Shown here piece after piece: positions 33,489-41,118 of a stretch of DNA of 41,470 bases. The stretch's first letter is position 1; every line of letters begins with the position of its first letter. The notes below the pieces were generated by a model. The model saw only the letters and a list, made by a program, of their open reading frames with translations, searched no databases and was not told the DNA's origin. Source of the DNA: an uncultured Alloprevotella sp. (lineage in GTDB: Bacteria > Bacteroidota > Bacteroidia > Bacteroidales > Bacteroidaceae); contig CALUNU010000018.1 in assembly GCA_944322095.1 (NCBI GenBank), positions 1 through 41,470 on the forward strand, read 5' to 3'. The position numbers were made by a program, and so were the translations under genes.

Positions 33489-35015
33489 TCAACGGCCTTC
33501 GCCAGCGGGGAGCAGTTCGTCGCCCTCGGGGCCCTTGCGTATGGCACCGCACAGGATGCGCACCTCGGCCACGAGGAGCACGGTGAACAGCACGAGGAAG
33601 AGCCAGAACGTGGTCTGCACCGAGGCGGGCGAGAGCTGCGACACGGCGGCGTTGACGGGCAGCAGGTCCTGGATGGCCCAGGGCTGACGGCCCACCTCGG
33701 CCACCACCCAGCCGGCCTGCCCGGCCAGATACACCAAGGGGATGCTCCAAAGGCCCGCCATGAGGAGGGGACGCTTTGCGGCCAGACGGCCGCCCCGGCC
33801 ATACCACAGCATGGCCGCCAGCACGAGCAGCAGCAGGCAGCCGGCCCCCACCATGACACGGAAGGCCCAGTAGACAAGCGTGACGGGCGGCACGAGGTCG
33901 GAGCGCGAGGCTATGTAGCCGTAGCCGAAGTGGTCCATGTGCTCGTCCATCACCTTGCGGGCGGCAGCGGCGGCCGCGGGGTCGCTCTTGGCATGGGCCC
34001 GGTAGGCGGCAAAGGCGTCGAGCGCCAGCCGGCCGCGGCGCATGCGCTCGTCGGCCGAGAGGTGCTGCGTGCCGTCGGGGGCGGTGTAGCCATCGAGCAG
34101 GTCGTCGATGCCCGGCACGAAGCCGTCGACGTCGTGGGTGGCCAGCACCGAGAGCATGCCGGGCACCTCAACGCCCGGCACGATGGAGAAGGGGGCCTGC
34201 GTGCCGCCCCGCCGCAGCCCTTCGGCGGCGGCCAGCTTCATGGGCTGATGGCGCGCCACGTCGATGCCCGAGCGGTCGCCCGTGAACATGACGCCGAGCG
34301 TGGCCACGAGGCCCGTCACGGCGGCCACGCGGATGCTGGCCAGCGCAAAGGCCCGCTCGCGCCGCCGCAGCAGATACCAGCAGCTCACGCCCACCACGAA
34401 GACGGCACCCGTCATCCAGCCCGACAGCACCGTGTGGAAGAACTTGACGACGGCCACGGGGCTGAACGCCACGGCGAAGAAGTCCATCATTTCGTTGCGC
34501 ACGGTGTCGGGGTTAAAGGCCATGCCTACGGGATGTTGCATCCAGCTGTTGGCCACAAGTATCCACCAGGCCGAGAGCGTGGCGCCCAAACCCGTGAGCC
34601 ACGTGGAGGCCAGATGGAAACCGCGGCTCACCTTGTTCCAACCAAAGAACATGACGGCGATAAACGTGGCCTCCATAAAGAAAGCCACGATGCCCTCGAT
34701 GGCCAGCGGGGCGCCGAAGATGTCGCCCACGAACCAGGAATAGTTGGACCAGTTGGTTCCAAACTCAAATTCGAGGATAATGCCCGTGGCCACGCCGATG
34801 GCGAAATTGATGCCGAAGAGCTTCATCCAAAACTGCGCCGTGCGTTTCCAGAAAGGGTCTTTCTTCCAGACGTAGAGCGTTTCCATGATGCCCATCACCA
34901 CGGCCAGGCCGAGCGTGAGCGGAACGAAAAGCCAGTGATAGCACGCCGTGAGCGCAAACTGTGCACGCGACCAGTCTATCAGGGCGGGGTCGATGATGTT
35001 CAGTAGCATATGCAA
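33489..35015 (-). CDS. cydA: Cytochrome bd quinol oxidase subunit I
   Basis: A 508-aa membrane subunit carrying the haems. Likely haem ligands are His27 (CYHWLFVPL) and His194 (FFHTVLSGW), with Glu107 in the conserved IEG segment. A periplasmic Q-loop spans ~250-340 (GDRSGIDVARHQPMKLAAAEG), and the GRQPWAIQDLLP stretch near the third haem ligand region is present. A second ATG two codons in is an alternative start. It follows DUF4492 by 32 bp and precedes cydB. Confidence 0.96.
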   Translation of the reverse strand: MHMLLNIIDPALIDWSRAQFALTACYHWLFVPLTLGLAVVMGIMETLYVWKKDPFWKRTAQFWMKLFGINFAIGVATGIILEFEFGTNWSNYSWFVGDIFGAPLAIEGIVAFFMEATFIAVMFFGWNKVSRGFHLASTWLTGLGATLSAWWILVANSWMQHPVGMAFNPDTVRNEMMDFFAVAFSPVAVVKFFHTVLSGWMTGAVFVVGVSCWYLLRRRERAFALASIRVAAVTGLVATLGVMFTGDRSGIDVARHQPMKLAAAEGLRRGGTQAPFSIVPGVEVPGMLSVLATHDVDGFVPGIDDLLDGYTAPDGTQHLSADERMRRGRLALDAFAAYRAHAKSDPAAAAAARKVMDEHMDHFGYGYIASRSDLVPPVTLVYWAFRVMVGAGCLLLLVLAAMLWYGRGGRLAAKRPLLMAGLWSIPLVYLAGQAGWVVAEVGRQPWAIQDLLPVNAAVSQLSPASVQTTFWLFLVLFTVLLVAEVRILCGAIRKGPEGDELLPAGEGR

Positions 35016-35047
35016 AGCGGAGTATGGGTTGTTTGATGTTTTTCAGC

Positions 35048-35266
35048 TCACCTCCGGTCCGTCAGGGCGGCTCCCACGGCTTCGCTGCGCTCCCTTTCGT
35101 CGAGCCCGGCCAAGGCGGGGCGGAAGAAGAAGGCGCGCAGCACGACGAACATGACGAACAGCTTCACAAGGATGATGACCCAGAGCGTGCGGCCCCAGGT
35201 CATGGCGCGAAAACCGTCGCGATAGAAACGCCAGACGCCGGCGATGCTGTCGGAAAGACCGGACAT
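35048..35266 (-). CDS. DUF4492 small membrane protein, first gene of the cytochrome bd operon
   Basis: A 72-aa protein with one transmembrane helix (TLWVIILVKLFVMFVVLRAFFF, about 26-47) after an amphipathic start (SGLSDSIAGVWRFYRDGFRAMTWGR). This matches the DUF4492 family, which is known upstream of cydA in Bacteroidota and Campylobacterota. A role in bd oxidase assembly or stability is plausible but unproven. The ATG at 35266 is chosen; the longer frame would run through the tpx terminator. Only 17 bp separate its start from that terminator, so no room for a separate promoter is obvious. Confidence 0.85.
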   Translation of the reverse strand: MSGLSDSIAGVWRFYRDGFRAMTWGRTLWVIILVKLFVMFVVLRAFFFRPALAGLDERERSEAVGAALTDRR

Positions 35267-35283
35267 GATGCGCAAAATAAACC

Positions 35284-35320
35284 AAAAAACCGCGAAACGC
35301 CAAGGGCTTCGCGGTTTTTT
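35284..35320 (-). terminator. Terminator after tpx (bidirectional shape)
   Basis: A perfect 13-bp stem AAAAAACCGCGAA (35284-35296) / TTCGCGGTTTTTT (35308-35320) with an 11-nt loop. It carries A/T runs on both sides and lies 45 bp beyond the tpx stop, just before the DUF4492 start. Confidence 0.9.
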
Positions 35321-35364
35321 GTCCGTTTTTAGGCCCGCAGGGGGCCGTTCAGGGGTGTTTCGCC

Positions 35365-35865
35365 TCACTTCAAGGCGGCCAGGGCGGCTTCGTAGTTGGG
35401 CTCCTGCGTAATTTCGGGCACGAGCTCCTCGTAGACGATGGTGCCCTCCTCGTCGATGACGATGACGGCGCGGGCCAGCAGGCCTTTCAGCGGGCCGTCG
35501 GTCATGACGAGGCCATACTTCTCGTCGAAGCAGCGGCAGCGGAACGTCGAGACGGCCGTTACGTTCTCAATGCCCTCGGTCGTGCAGAAGCGGACTTGGG
35601 CAAAGGGCAAATCTTTCGAGACGCAAAGCACGGTGGTATTGGCCAATGCTGCGGCTTCGCGGTTGAAACGTCGCACCGAGGCGGCGCAAACGGGCGTGTC
35701 GAGGCTGGGGAAAACGTTCAGCACGACACGGCGGCCGAGCAGATCGGGGAGGTGAAGAACGGAGAGGTCGCCCCGAACGCCACCAAACTTGGGTGCTTTC
35801 GTGCCAACGGCGGGCAGGGAGCCGCCCAGCGCAACGGGCTTTCCTTGGAATGTCACTTGGTTCAT
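35365..35865 (-). CDS. tpx: Thiol peroxidase Tpx (atypical 2-Cys peroxiredoxin)
   Basis: A 166-aa peroxiredoxin that reduces peroxides using thioredoxin. The peroxidatic Cys60 lies in SLDTPVCAASVRRFN and the resolving Cys94 in VRFCTTEG, the spacing typical of Tpx (E. coli Cys61/Cys95). It begins VTFQGKPVALGG, the usual Tpx N terminus. Two further Cys (110, 112) follow in TFRCRCFD. It is last in a four-gene operon (flippase, M16, NUDIX, tpx) and lies next to the cytochrome bd operon, making an oxygen/peroxide-defence neighbourhood. Confidence 0.95.
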   Translation of the reverse strand: MNQVTFQGKPVALGGSLPAVGTKAPKFGGVRGDLSVLHLPDLLGRRVVLNVFPSLDTPVCAASVRRFNREAAALANTTVLCVSKDLPFAQVRFCTTEGIENVTAVSTFRCRCFDEKYGLVMTDGPLKGLLARAVIVIDEEGTIVYEELVPEITQEPNYEAALAALK

Positions 35866-35869
35866 ACGT

Positions 35870-36391
35870 TTATCGGTTTAGAAGTTTACAAATGCCCGCC
35901 CGTATCGACGCAAGGCCGAAGCGGTCGGGGTGGATGTCGGAGGGCGAGAGCCAGAGCAGGGCGCCGGCGTCGTCGCCCGCGGCCCACGCTGTGCCGGGCT
36001 CGGGGCGACAGAGGAAAAAGCTGTCGGTGGTGTGTACCTCGTAGCCCGAGTAGAGATAGGTGTTGGGCAGCGAAAACAAGTAGCGCTCCACGGTGGCGCG
36101 GGCGCCCGTTTCTTCGCGCAGCTCGCGCAGGCAGGCGGCTTCGAGCGTCTCGCCGGCGTCGACAAAGCCGCCCGGCAGGTCGAGCGTGCCGGCCGCGGGC
36201 GCCAGGCGGCGGCGCACGGCGAGCAGACGCCCCGCAGCGTCGTAGACAACGGCCACGACGGCGGCTGCCGCGTTGTGATAGAGCACGAAGCCGCAGGCCG
36301 GGCAGCGCTTCGACTTGAAGTCGTTCTCGGCAAAGCCGGCCGCCCCGCAGCGCGGACAATGGGTGAAAAGATGCAGGGGATGGGCGTTCAT
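35870..36391 (-). CDS. NUDIX hydrolase with N-terminal zinc ribbon
   Basis: A 173-aa protein. A zinc ribbon uses Cys12/Cys15 and Cys30/Cys33. The NUDIX box GX5EX7REUXEEXGU is complete at ~75-97 (GFVDAGETLEAACLRELREE). The ribbon plus NUDIX layout resembles NudC-like NAD(H) diphosphatases in miniature, but the NudC NAD-specific motif was not verified, so the substrate is unknown. The ATG at 36391 sits 7 bp after the M16 stop and puts the ribbon near the N terminus. tpx follows after 4 bp. Confidence 0.9.
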   Translation of the reverse strand: MNAHPLHLFTHCPRCGAAGFAENDFKSKRCPACGFVLYHNAAAAVVAVVYDAAGRLLAVRRRLAPAAGTLDLPGGFVDAGETLEAACLRELREETGARATVERYLFSLPNTYLYSGYEVHTTDSFFLCRPEPGTAWAAGDDAGALLWLSPSDIHPDRFGLASIRAGICKLLNR

Positions 36392-36398
36392 GGCGCAA

Positions 36399-37634
36399 TC
36401 AGTGATAAACGAGCGTGGTGAGCCCTTCGGGGGCATACACCTCGGCGGCGATGGCTTGCAGCGCGTCGGCGGTCACGGCGTCGACGGCGCGGCAGAGCGC
36501 GGCCACGTCGCGGTGGCGCCCGTAGTGGGCGTAGGTTTTTCCCAAGGCCAGGGCGTAGCTCTCGCGGGCCTCGCACGAGATGCCAATCTGCCCTTTCAGC
36601 TGCTTTTTGGCCGCCGCCAGCCGTGCCGGTGTGAGGGCGGTGTCGGTGAGGCGGCGCAACTCCCGGCCCACCAGGCGGCGGCAGTGCTCCACGTCGGCCG
36701 CGTCGCAGCCGAAATAGACGTTCCACGCCCCGGTGTCGGGGTAGGTGGAGAGATAAGCGTCCACAGAGTAGACCAGCCCGGCGTGCTCGCGCAGGCTCAG
36801 GTTGAGGCGCGAGTTCATACCCGGCCCGCCCAGTATGTTGTTAAGGAGCATGAGCCCGAAGCGACGCTCGTCGCGGCCGCCGAACGTGCGCGCCCCGACA
36901 ACCACATGGGCCTGGTGCGTGCCCCGCTCCACGTAGCGCGTCTCGGGGCGGTAGGGCGGCAGCGGGGGCATGGGCTTCGTCACGGTGGCGGCGGGCAGGT
37001 CGGCCGTGAGGCGCTCCATCGTGCGCACAAGGCGGCCGAAGTCGACATCGCCCAGCACGTAGAACACGGCGTTCGAGGGACGGTAGTAGTGGTCGGCGAA
37101 GCGTCGCGCGTCGGCCGTGCGGTAGGAGCGCAGCCGCACGGCGTCGCCCAGCACGTCGCGCCCAAGGGGATGGCCACGGAAGAGCATGGCCTCGAATTCG
37201 TCGAAGATGAGTTCCGAGGGAGAGTCCTTGTAACTGTCGATTTCATCGCAGATTACCTCCGTTTCACGGTCGATCTCGTGCTGGGGGTACGTGCTGCGGA
37301 ACACGATGTCGGTGAGCAGGTCGGCGGCACGGCCAAAGTCGGGGCGGAGCACGGTGGCATAATACACAGTCTCCTCTTTGTTGGTGTAGGCGTTCAGGTC
37401 GCCGCCCACGCGTTCCAGACCGTTGGTGATGTGGCAGGCGCGCCGCCGCGCCGTGCCCTTGAAGCTCATGTGTTCCAGGAAGTGGGCCATGCCCGTGTCG
37501 GCCTCGTCCTCGTGGCGGGTGCCGGCACAGACCACGTAGCCGCAATAGACCACGGCCGAGGCGGCCTCTTCGTGGATGATGCGCAGCCCGTTGGCGAGCC
37601 GGTGGGTGTGGAAGATGGGAGTGGCAGCGGTCAT
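36399..37634 (-). CDS. M16 family zinc peptidase (processing peptidase-like)
   Basis: A 411-aa pitrilysin-family protease. The inverted zinc motif His51-Phe-Leu-Glu54-His55 with the third ligand Glu131 (ICDEID, 76 residues on) is intact, and the C-terminal half carries the Arg/Tyr substrate-binding region (GLVYSVDAYLS). There is no signal peptide, so it is probably cytoplasmic. Relatives resemble mitochondrial processing peptidase beta. The ATG at 37634 lies 4 bp after the flippase stop, and the NUDIX gene follows after 7 bp. Confidence 0.93.
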   Translation of the reverse strand: MTAATPIFHTHRLANGLRIIHEEAASAVVYCGYVVCAGTRHEDEADTGMAHFLEHMSFKGTARRRACHITNGLERVGGDLNAYTNKEETVYYATVLRPDFGRAADLLTDIVFRSTYPQHEIDRETEVICDEIDSYKDSPSELIFDEFEAMLFRGHPLGRDVLGDAVRLRSYRTADARRFADHYYRPSNAVFYVLGDVDFGRLVRTMERLTADLPAATVTKPMPPLPPYRPETRYVERGTHQAHVVVGARTFGGRDERRFGLMLLNNILGGPGMNSRLNLSLREHAGLVYSVDAYLSTYPDTGAWNVYFGCDAADVEHCRRLVGRELRRLTDTALTPARLAAAKKQLKGQIGISCEARESYALALGKTYAHYGRHRDVAALCRAVDAVTADALQAIAAEVYAPEGLTTLVYH

Positions 37635-37638
37635 GACG

Positions 37639-39147
37639 TCAGGAGCGTTTGCGGAAGTAGCGTCCCACCACGGGCCACGCCCGCAGCGGGAAGTCGTAGT
37701 GGACGGCGTGGGCGGCAAAGAGCCCGATGAGCACCGTGTTGACGCCCAGGCGGGCCCACAGCGGCCAGGCGGCCGGCAGCCATTGCATCACGGCAAAGAA
37801 CGCCGCGGCCAGGAGCACGTACACACCGATGCTTCGCAGCGGATAACGGATGGGATAATAGCGGCGGCCCACGAAATAGCTCAGCAGCATGGCCGTGGCG
37901 TAGCCTGCCACGCCGGCCCAGGCGCAGGCCATGTAGCCGTAGGTGGGGATGAAGGCCACGTTGACGGCCACGAGCACCACGCAGCCCGCTCCCGAGAACC
38001 ACGCGCCCCAGATGGTGCGGTCGATGAGCTTATACCAGAACGACAGGTTGAAGTAGATGCCCATCAATATCTCGGCGGCCATGACGATGGGCACCACGCG
38101 CAGCCCGTCCCAATAGCCCGGGGCGATGATGTGCTTGATGACGTCGAGATAGCCCACGACGATGAGGAAAGCCAGGAGGGTGAAAATCACGAAATACTTC
38201 ATGGCGCGGGCGTAGGTGTCGCGGTTGTCACCCTCGCGGTCCTTGCCGAAGACGAAGGGCTCGTAGGCATAGCGGAAGGCCTGCGTAATCATGGCCATAA
38301 TCATGGCTATCTTCACGCAGGCGCCGTAGATGCCGAGCTGCACCTTGCCCTCGGGCCCATCGACGATGCGGGGAAAGATCATCTTGTCGGCCGTTTGGTT
38401 GAGGATGCCCGCGATGCCCAGGATGAGGATGGGCCAGGCATAATGCCACATGCGGGCCATGAGCCGCCGGTCGAACACGTAGCGGAAGCCCGTGAGCTCG
38501 CGGCGGAAAAAGAAGGTGACGAGCGCCGTGCAGGCCAGGTTGATGAAGAACGCATAGCCCACGCCCACCGACGGGTCGTAGACGCAGGCCACGACGTCGT
38601 GCCATGCCGGCCGGGCATACAGGGCGGGCAGCAGCAGGAAATAGACCAGGTTGAGCCCGATGTTGAGCCCGATGAAGAGCAGCTTGAGGGCGGCAAACTT
38701 GATGGGGCGCCGCCGGTAGCGCAGATAGGCAAATGGGATGCACTGGAAGGCGTCGATGGCCACGCACACGGCCATCGTGCCCACATACTCGGGGTGGCCG
38801 GCATAGTCGAGCGCGGCGGCTATCTGGGGCAGGAAGCCTAGCACGAGGGCCACGAAGGCCACGCCCACCCCCCCCACGGCGATGAGCGTTGTGGAGTAGA
38901 CGCGCATCGGGTCGCGCCCGCCCTCTTTGTTGACGAAGCGGAAGAACGTCGTTTCCATGCCGAAGGTGAGCAGCACGAGCAGGAGGGCCGTGTAGCTGTA
39001 CACTTCGGTGATGACGCCATAGCCGCCCGACGAGGCGGCCAGACGCGCCGTGTAAAGCGGCACGAGCAGATAGTTGAGGAAGCGCCCCACGATGCTGCTC
39101 AGCCCGTAGATGGCGGTGTCCTTGGCCAGCGATTTCAAGTTTGCCAT
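37639..39147 (-). CDS. MOP-superfamily polysaccharide/lipid flippase (Wzx-like)
   Basis: A 502-aa membrane protein with about 14 predicted helices, belonging to the polysaccharide biosynthesis/oligosaccharide flippase group of the MOP exporters. It begins LAKDTAIYGLSSIVGRFLNYLLVPLYTARL, the typical amphipathic entry and first helix. It should flip an undecaprenyl-linked glycan or similar lipid across the inner membrane; no glycosyltransferases flank it, so the cargo is unknown, and a MurJ-like role is an alternative. It is first in the tight operon with M16, NUDIX and tpx. A TACCTTTG element lies 76 bp upstream. Confidence 0.9.
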   Translation of the reverse strand: MANLKSLAKDTAIYGLSSIVGRFLNYLLVPLYTARLAASSGGYGVITEVYSYTALLLVLLTFGMETTFFRFVNKEGGRDPMRVYSTTLIAVGGVGVAFVALVLGFLPQIAAALDYAGHPEYVGTMAVCVAIDAFQCIPFAYLRYRRRPIKFAALKLLFIGLNIGLNLVYFLLLPALYARPAWHDVVACVYDPSVGVGYAFFINLACTALVTFFFRRELTGFRYVFDRRLMARMWHYAWPILILGIAGILNQTADKMIFPRIVDGPEGKVQLGIYGACVKIAMIMAMITQAFRYAYEPFVFGKDREGDNRDTYARAMKYFVIFTLLAFLIVVGYLDVIKHIIAPGYWDGLRVVPIVMAAEILMGIYFNLSFWYKLIDRTIWGAWFSGAGCVVLVAVNVAFIPTYGYMACAWAGVAGYATAMLLSYFVGRRYYPIRYPLRSIGVYVLLAAAFFAVMQWLPAAWPLWARLGVNTVLIGLFAAHAVHYDFPLRAWPVVGRYFRKRS

Positions 39148-39222
39148 AAGCCTTGTTGCAAAGTTTTACGCGCCGTCGCAGGCTGCGGACGGGACCGCAG
39201 TTCCTTGGGCGGCGCAGACATG

Positions 39223-39230
39223 CAAAGGTA
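39223..39230 (-). promoter_or_regulatory. Promoter -7 element (TACCTTTG) for the flippase operon
   Basis: An exact TAnnTTTG match on the minus strand, 76 bp before the flippase ATG. No clear -33. It is divergent from the promoter at 39325-39356. Confidence 0.55.
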
Positions 39231-39324
39231 AAGCCTTTTTTGCAACCACGGGCGGCCTGCGGAGCGAAAATCGGGCCCCAGGCCCCGTCCGCAGGCCGGC
39301 GGGCATGCATTTGCCCCCTGCCCG

Positions 39325-39356
39325 CTTGGCCCGACCGTTCACATGCATTAACTTTG
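39325..39356 (+). promoter_or_regulatory. Promoter for the SpmA/SpmB-like gene
   Basis: CTTG (39325-39328), a 20-bp spacer and TAACTTTG (39349-39356). The -7 is exact and the -33 has one mismatch. The ATG is 24 bp downstream. Confidence 0.7.
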
Positions 39357-39379
39357 CGCGCACAAACTTATCCGTTTCC

Positions 39380-40615
39380 ATGGTACTCAATTATATATGG
39401 CTCGGCTTTTTCCTCGTGGCATTTGCCATCGCCGCGGTGAAACTGCTGTTTTTTGGCGACGTAGACGTCTTCCCTGCCATTATGAACTCCACGTTCGACA
39501 CGGCGCGCACGGCTTTTGAAATTTCTCTCGGCCTTACGGGCGTGCTTTCGTTGTGGCTCGGCGTGATGAAGATAGGCGAGCGCGGCGGCGTGGTCGACGT
39601 GCTGGCGCGCTGGCTCAGCCCGGTCTTTACGAAGCTCTTTCCCGACGTGCCCAAGGGCCACCCCGTTGTGGGCAACATCTTCATGAACATCGCCGCCAAC
39701 ATGCTGGGGCTCGACAACGCGGCCACTCCCCTCGGCCTGAAAGCCATGGAGGGCCTGCAACAGCTCAACCCGAAGAAGGACACGGCCACCAACCCGATGA
39801 TTATGTTCCTTGTCATCAACACGTCGGGCCTCACCATCATCCCGGTGAGCATCATGGTGTATCGTGCACAGGCCGGAGCGGCGCAGCCCACCGACGTTTT
39901 CATCCCCATCCTGCTTGCCACGTTCTGCTCCACGCTTGCCGGCATCGTGGCCACGAGCCTCTATCAGCGCATCAACCTGCTCAACCGCACGTTGCTCCTC
40001 ACGCTGGGCGGCATGTCGGCCGGCGTGGCCGCCATCATCTGGGGCTTCAGCCGCATGGACCGCGCCATGATGAACACCGTGGGCACCACCACGGCCAATG
40101 TGCTGCTTTTCACCATCATCATCCTGTTTCTGCTGGCGGGCGTGCGGCGCCGCGTCAACGTGTACGACGCCTTCATCGAGGGAGCCAAGGAGGGCTTCAC
40201 CACGGCCGTGCGCATCATCCCCTATCTGGTGGCCATCCTGGTGGGCGTGGGCGTATTCCGCGCCTCGGGGGCCATGGACTGGCTCGTCGACGGCATGGCG
40301 TGGCTCGTGCGGCAGAGCGGCCTGCCGTCCGACTGGGTGACGGCTCTGCCCACGGCGCTCATGAAGCCCCTGAGCGGCAGCGGAGCGCGCGGCATGATGG
40401 TCGATGCCATGGCCACCTACGGTGCCGACTCGTTTGCAGGCCGCCTGAGCTGCATTTTCCAAGGCAGCACCGACACAACGTTCTACATTCTGGCCGTCTA
40501 CTTTGGCAGCGTCGGCATACGCTACACGCGTCACGCCGTGGCCTGCGGTCTGCTGGCCGACCTGGCGGGCGTCGTGGCCGCCATCGGCGTGTGCTACCTC
40601 TTCTTCGGCGCCTGA
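39380..40615 (+). CDS. Fused SpmA/SpmB-like nucleoside-recognition (Gate) domain membrane protein
   Basis: A 411-aa polytopic membrane protein built from two Gate domains in tandem. An SpmA-like half (~1-200; FPAIMNSTFDTARTAFEISL, NMLGLDNAATPLGLKAM) is followed by an SpmB-like half (~240-411; DAFIEGAKEGFTTAVRIIPYLVAI, KPLSGSGARGM, GSTDTTFY). In Bacillus SpmA and SpmB are separate sporulation proteins; here they are one chain in an organism with no sign of sporulation. Transport of a nucleoside-like or other small molecule is proposed for Gate proteins but unproven. The ATG at 39380 is chosen because it follows a good promoter; the frame is open 270 bp further. Confidence 0.9.
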   Translation: MVLNYIWLGFFLVAFAIAAVKLLFFGDVDVFPAIMNSTFDTARTAFEISLGLTGVLSLWLGVMKIGERGGVVDVLARWLSPVFTKLFPDVPKGHPVVGNIFMNIAANMLGLDNAATPLGLKAMEGLQQLNPKKDTATNPMIMFLVINTSGLTIIPVSIMVYRAQAGAAQPTDVFIPILLATFCSTLAGIVATSLYQRINLLNRTLLLTLGGMSAGVAAIIWGFSRMDRAMMNTVGTTTANVLLFTIIILFLLAGVRRRVNVYDAFIEGAKEGFTTAVRIIPYLVAILVGVGVFRASGAMDWLVDGMAWLVRQSGLPSDWVTALPTALMKPLSGSGARGMMVDAMATYGADSFAGRLSCIFQGSTDTTFYILAVYFGSVGIRYTRHAVACGLLADLAGVVAAIGVCYLFFGA

Positions 40616-40755
40616 GGCACCACCCCGCCCCACCGCCCCTTTTGTCCGCTCCGCCGCTGTTTTTTAACACGGAGAATCGAATATTTTCGACCGACCGCGC
40701 CGTCGCTCGCATTTAAGCGAAAATCAGAACCGCCTGACAAAGAAGTACATACGTC

Positions 40756-40794
40756 AAAGGCCCTCCCGCAAACACCGCGGCGAGGGCCTTTTTT
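40756..40794 (+). terminator. Terminator inside repeat copy 3
   Basis: Stem AAAGGCCCTC (40756-40765) / GAGGGCCTTT (40782-40791) followed by T residues to 40794. It lies 140 bp after the SpmA/SpmB-like stop and ends right before the core of the dispersed repeat. Confidence 0.85.
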
Positions 40795-40834
40795 GCCACT
40801 ATATGGCGCAAATCGGAGGGAATTTTCACCCAAA

Positions 40835-40910
40835 AAGTGCCCATCGATCGAAATTTCCATGGGATGGAACGGCCGATCCATGGGATGGAAATCGAAATCC
40901 ATGGGATGGA
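40835..40910 (+). repeat. Array of four 21-bp-spaced palindromic boxes (copy 3)
   Basis: A degenerate box at 40835 (AAGTGCCCATCGA), then TCCATGGGATGGA at 40856, 40877 and 40898. The 21-bp spacing is exact, as in the other two copies. Confidence 0.9.
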
Positions 40911-41118
40911 TCGACGGAGAAGTCCCTTCCCGCCGCATTTCCAACGCTAAAAGGCGGACAACCGTGAGCGTCCGCTTTAACGGTTTGCCATATAGCGCAC
41001 AACGGCACAGCCCGCTGCAACCCTGCCACGCGATAAACCGGCCGCAAAGCCCCCGCCACATGCACTGTACCCCATGCGACAGGCAACGGCCGCCTCGCCT
41101 ACAAAAAGCGCCCGAAGC

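Larger units (their letters stand above)
40645..41001 (+). repeat. Dispersed ~350-bp intergenic repeat, copy 3
   Basis: Plus orientation. The A block runs 40645-40729 (GTTTTTTAACACGGAG, CCGTCGCTCGCAT, AAAATCAGAA). Exactly 69 bp follow (40730-40798), here containing a terminator hairpin. The 197-bp core (40799-40995) is bounded by CTATATGGCG and TGCCATATAG (9 of 10 pair). It carries the box array and a GCGGAC/GTCCGC hairpin (40954-40975). Unlike copies 1 and 2, the A side faces the neighbouring gene, starting 30 bp after its stop. Confidence 0.87.
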
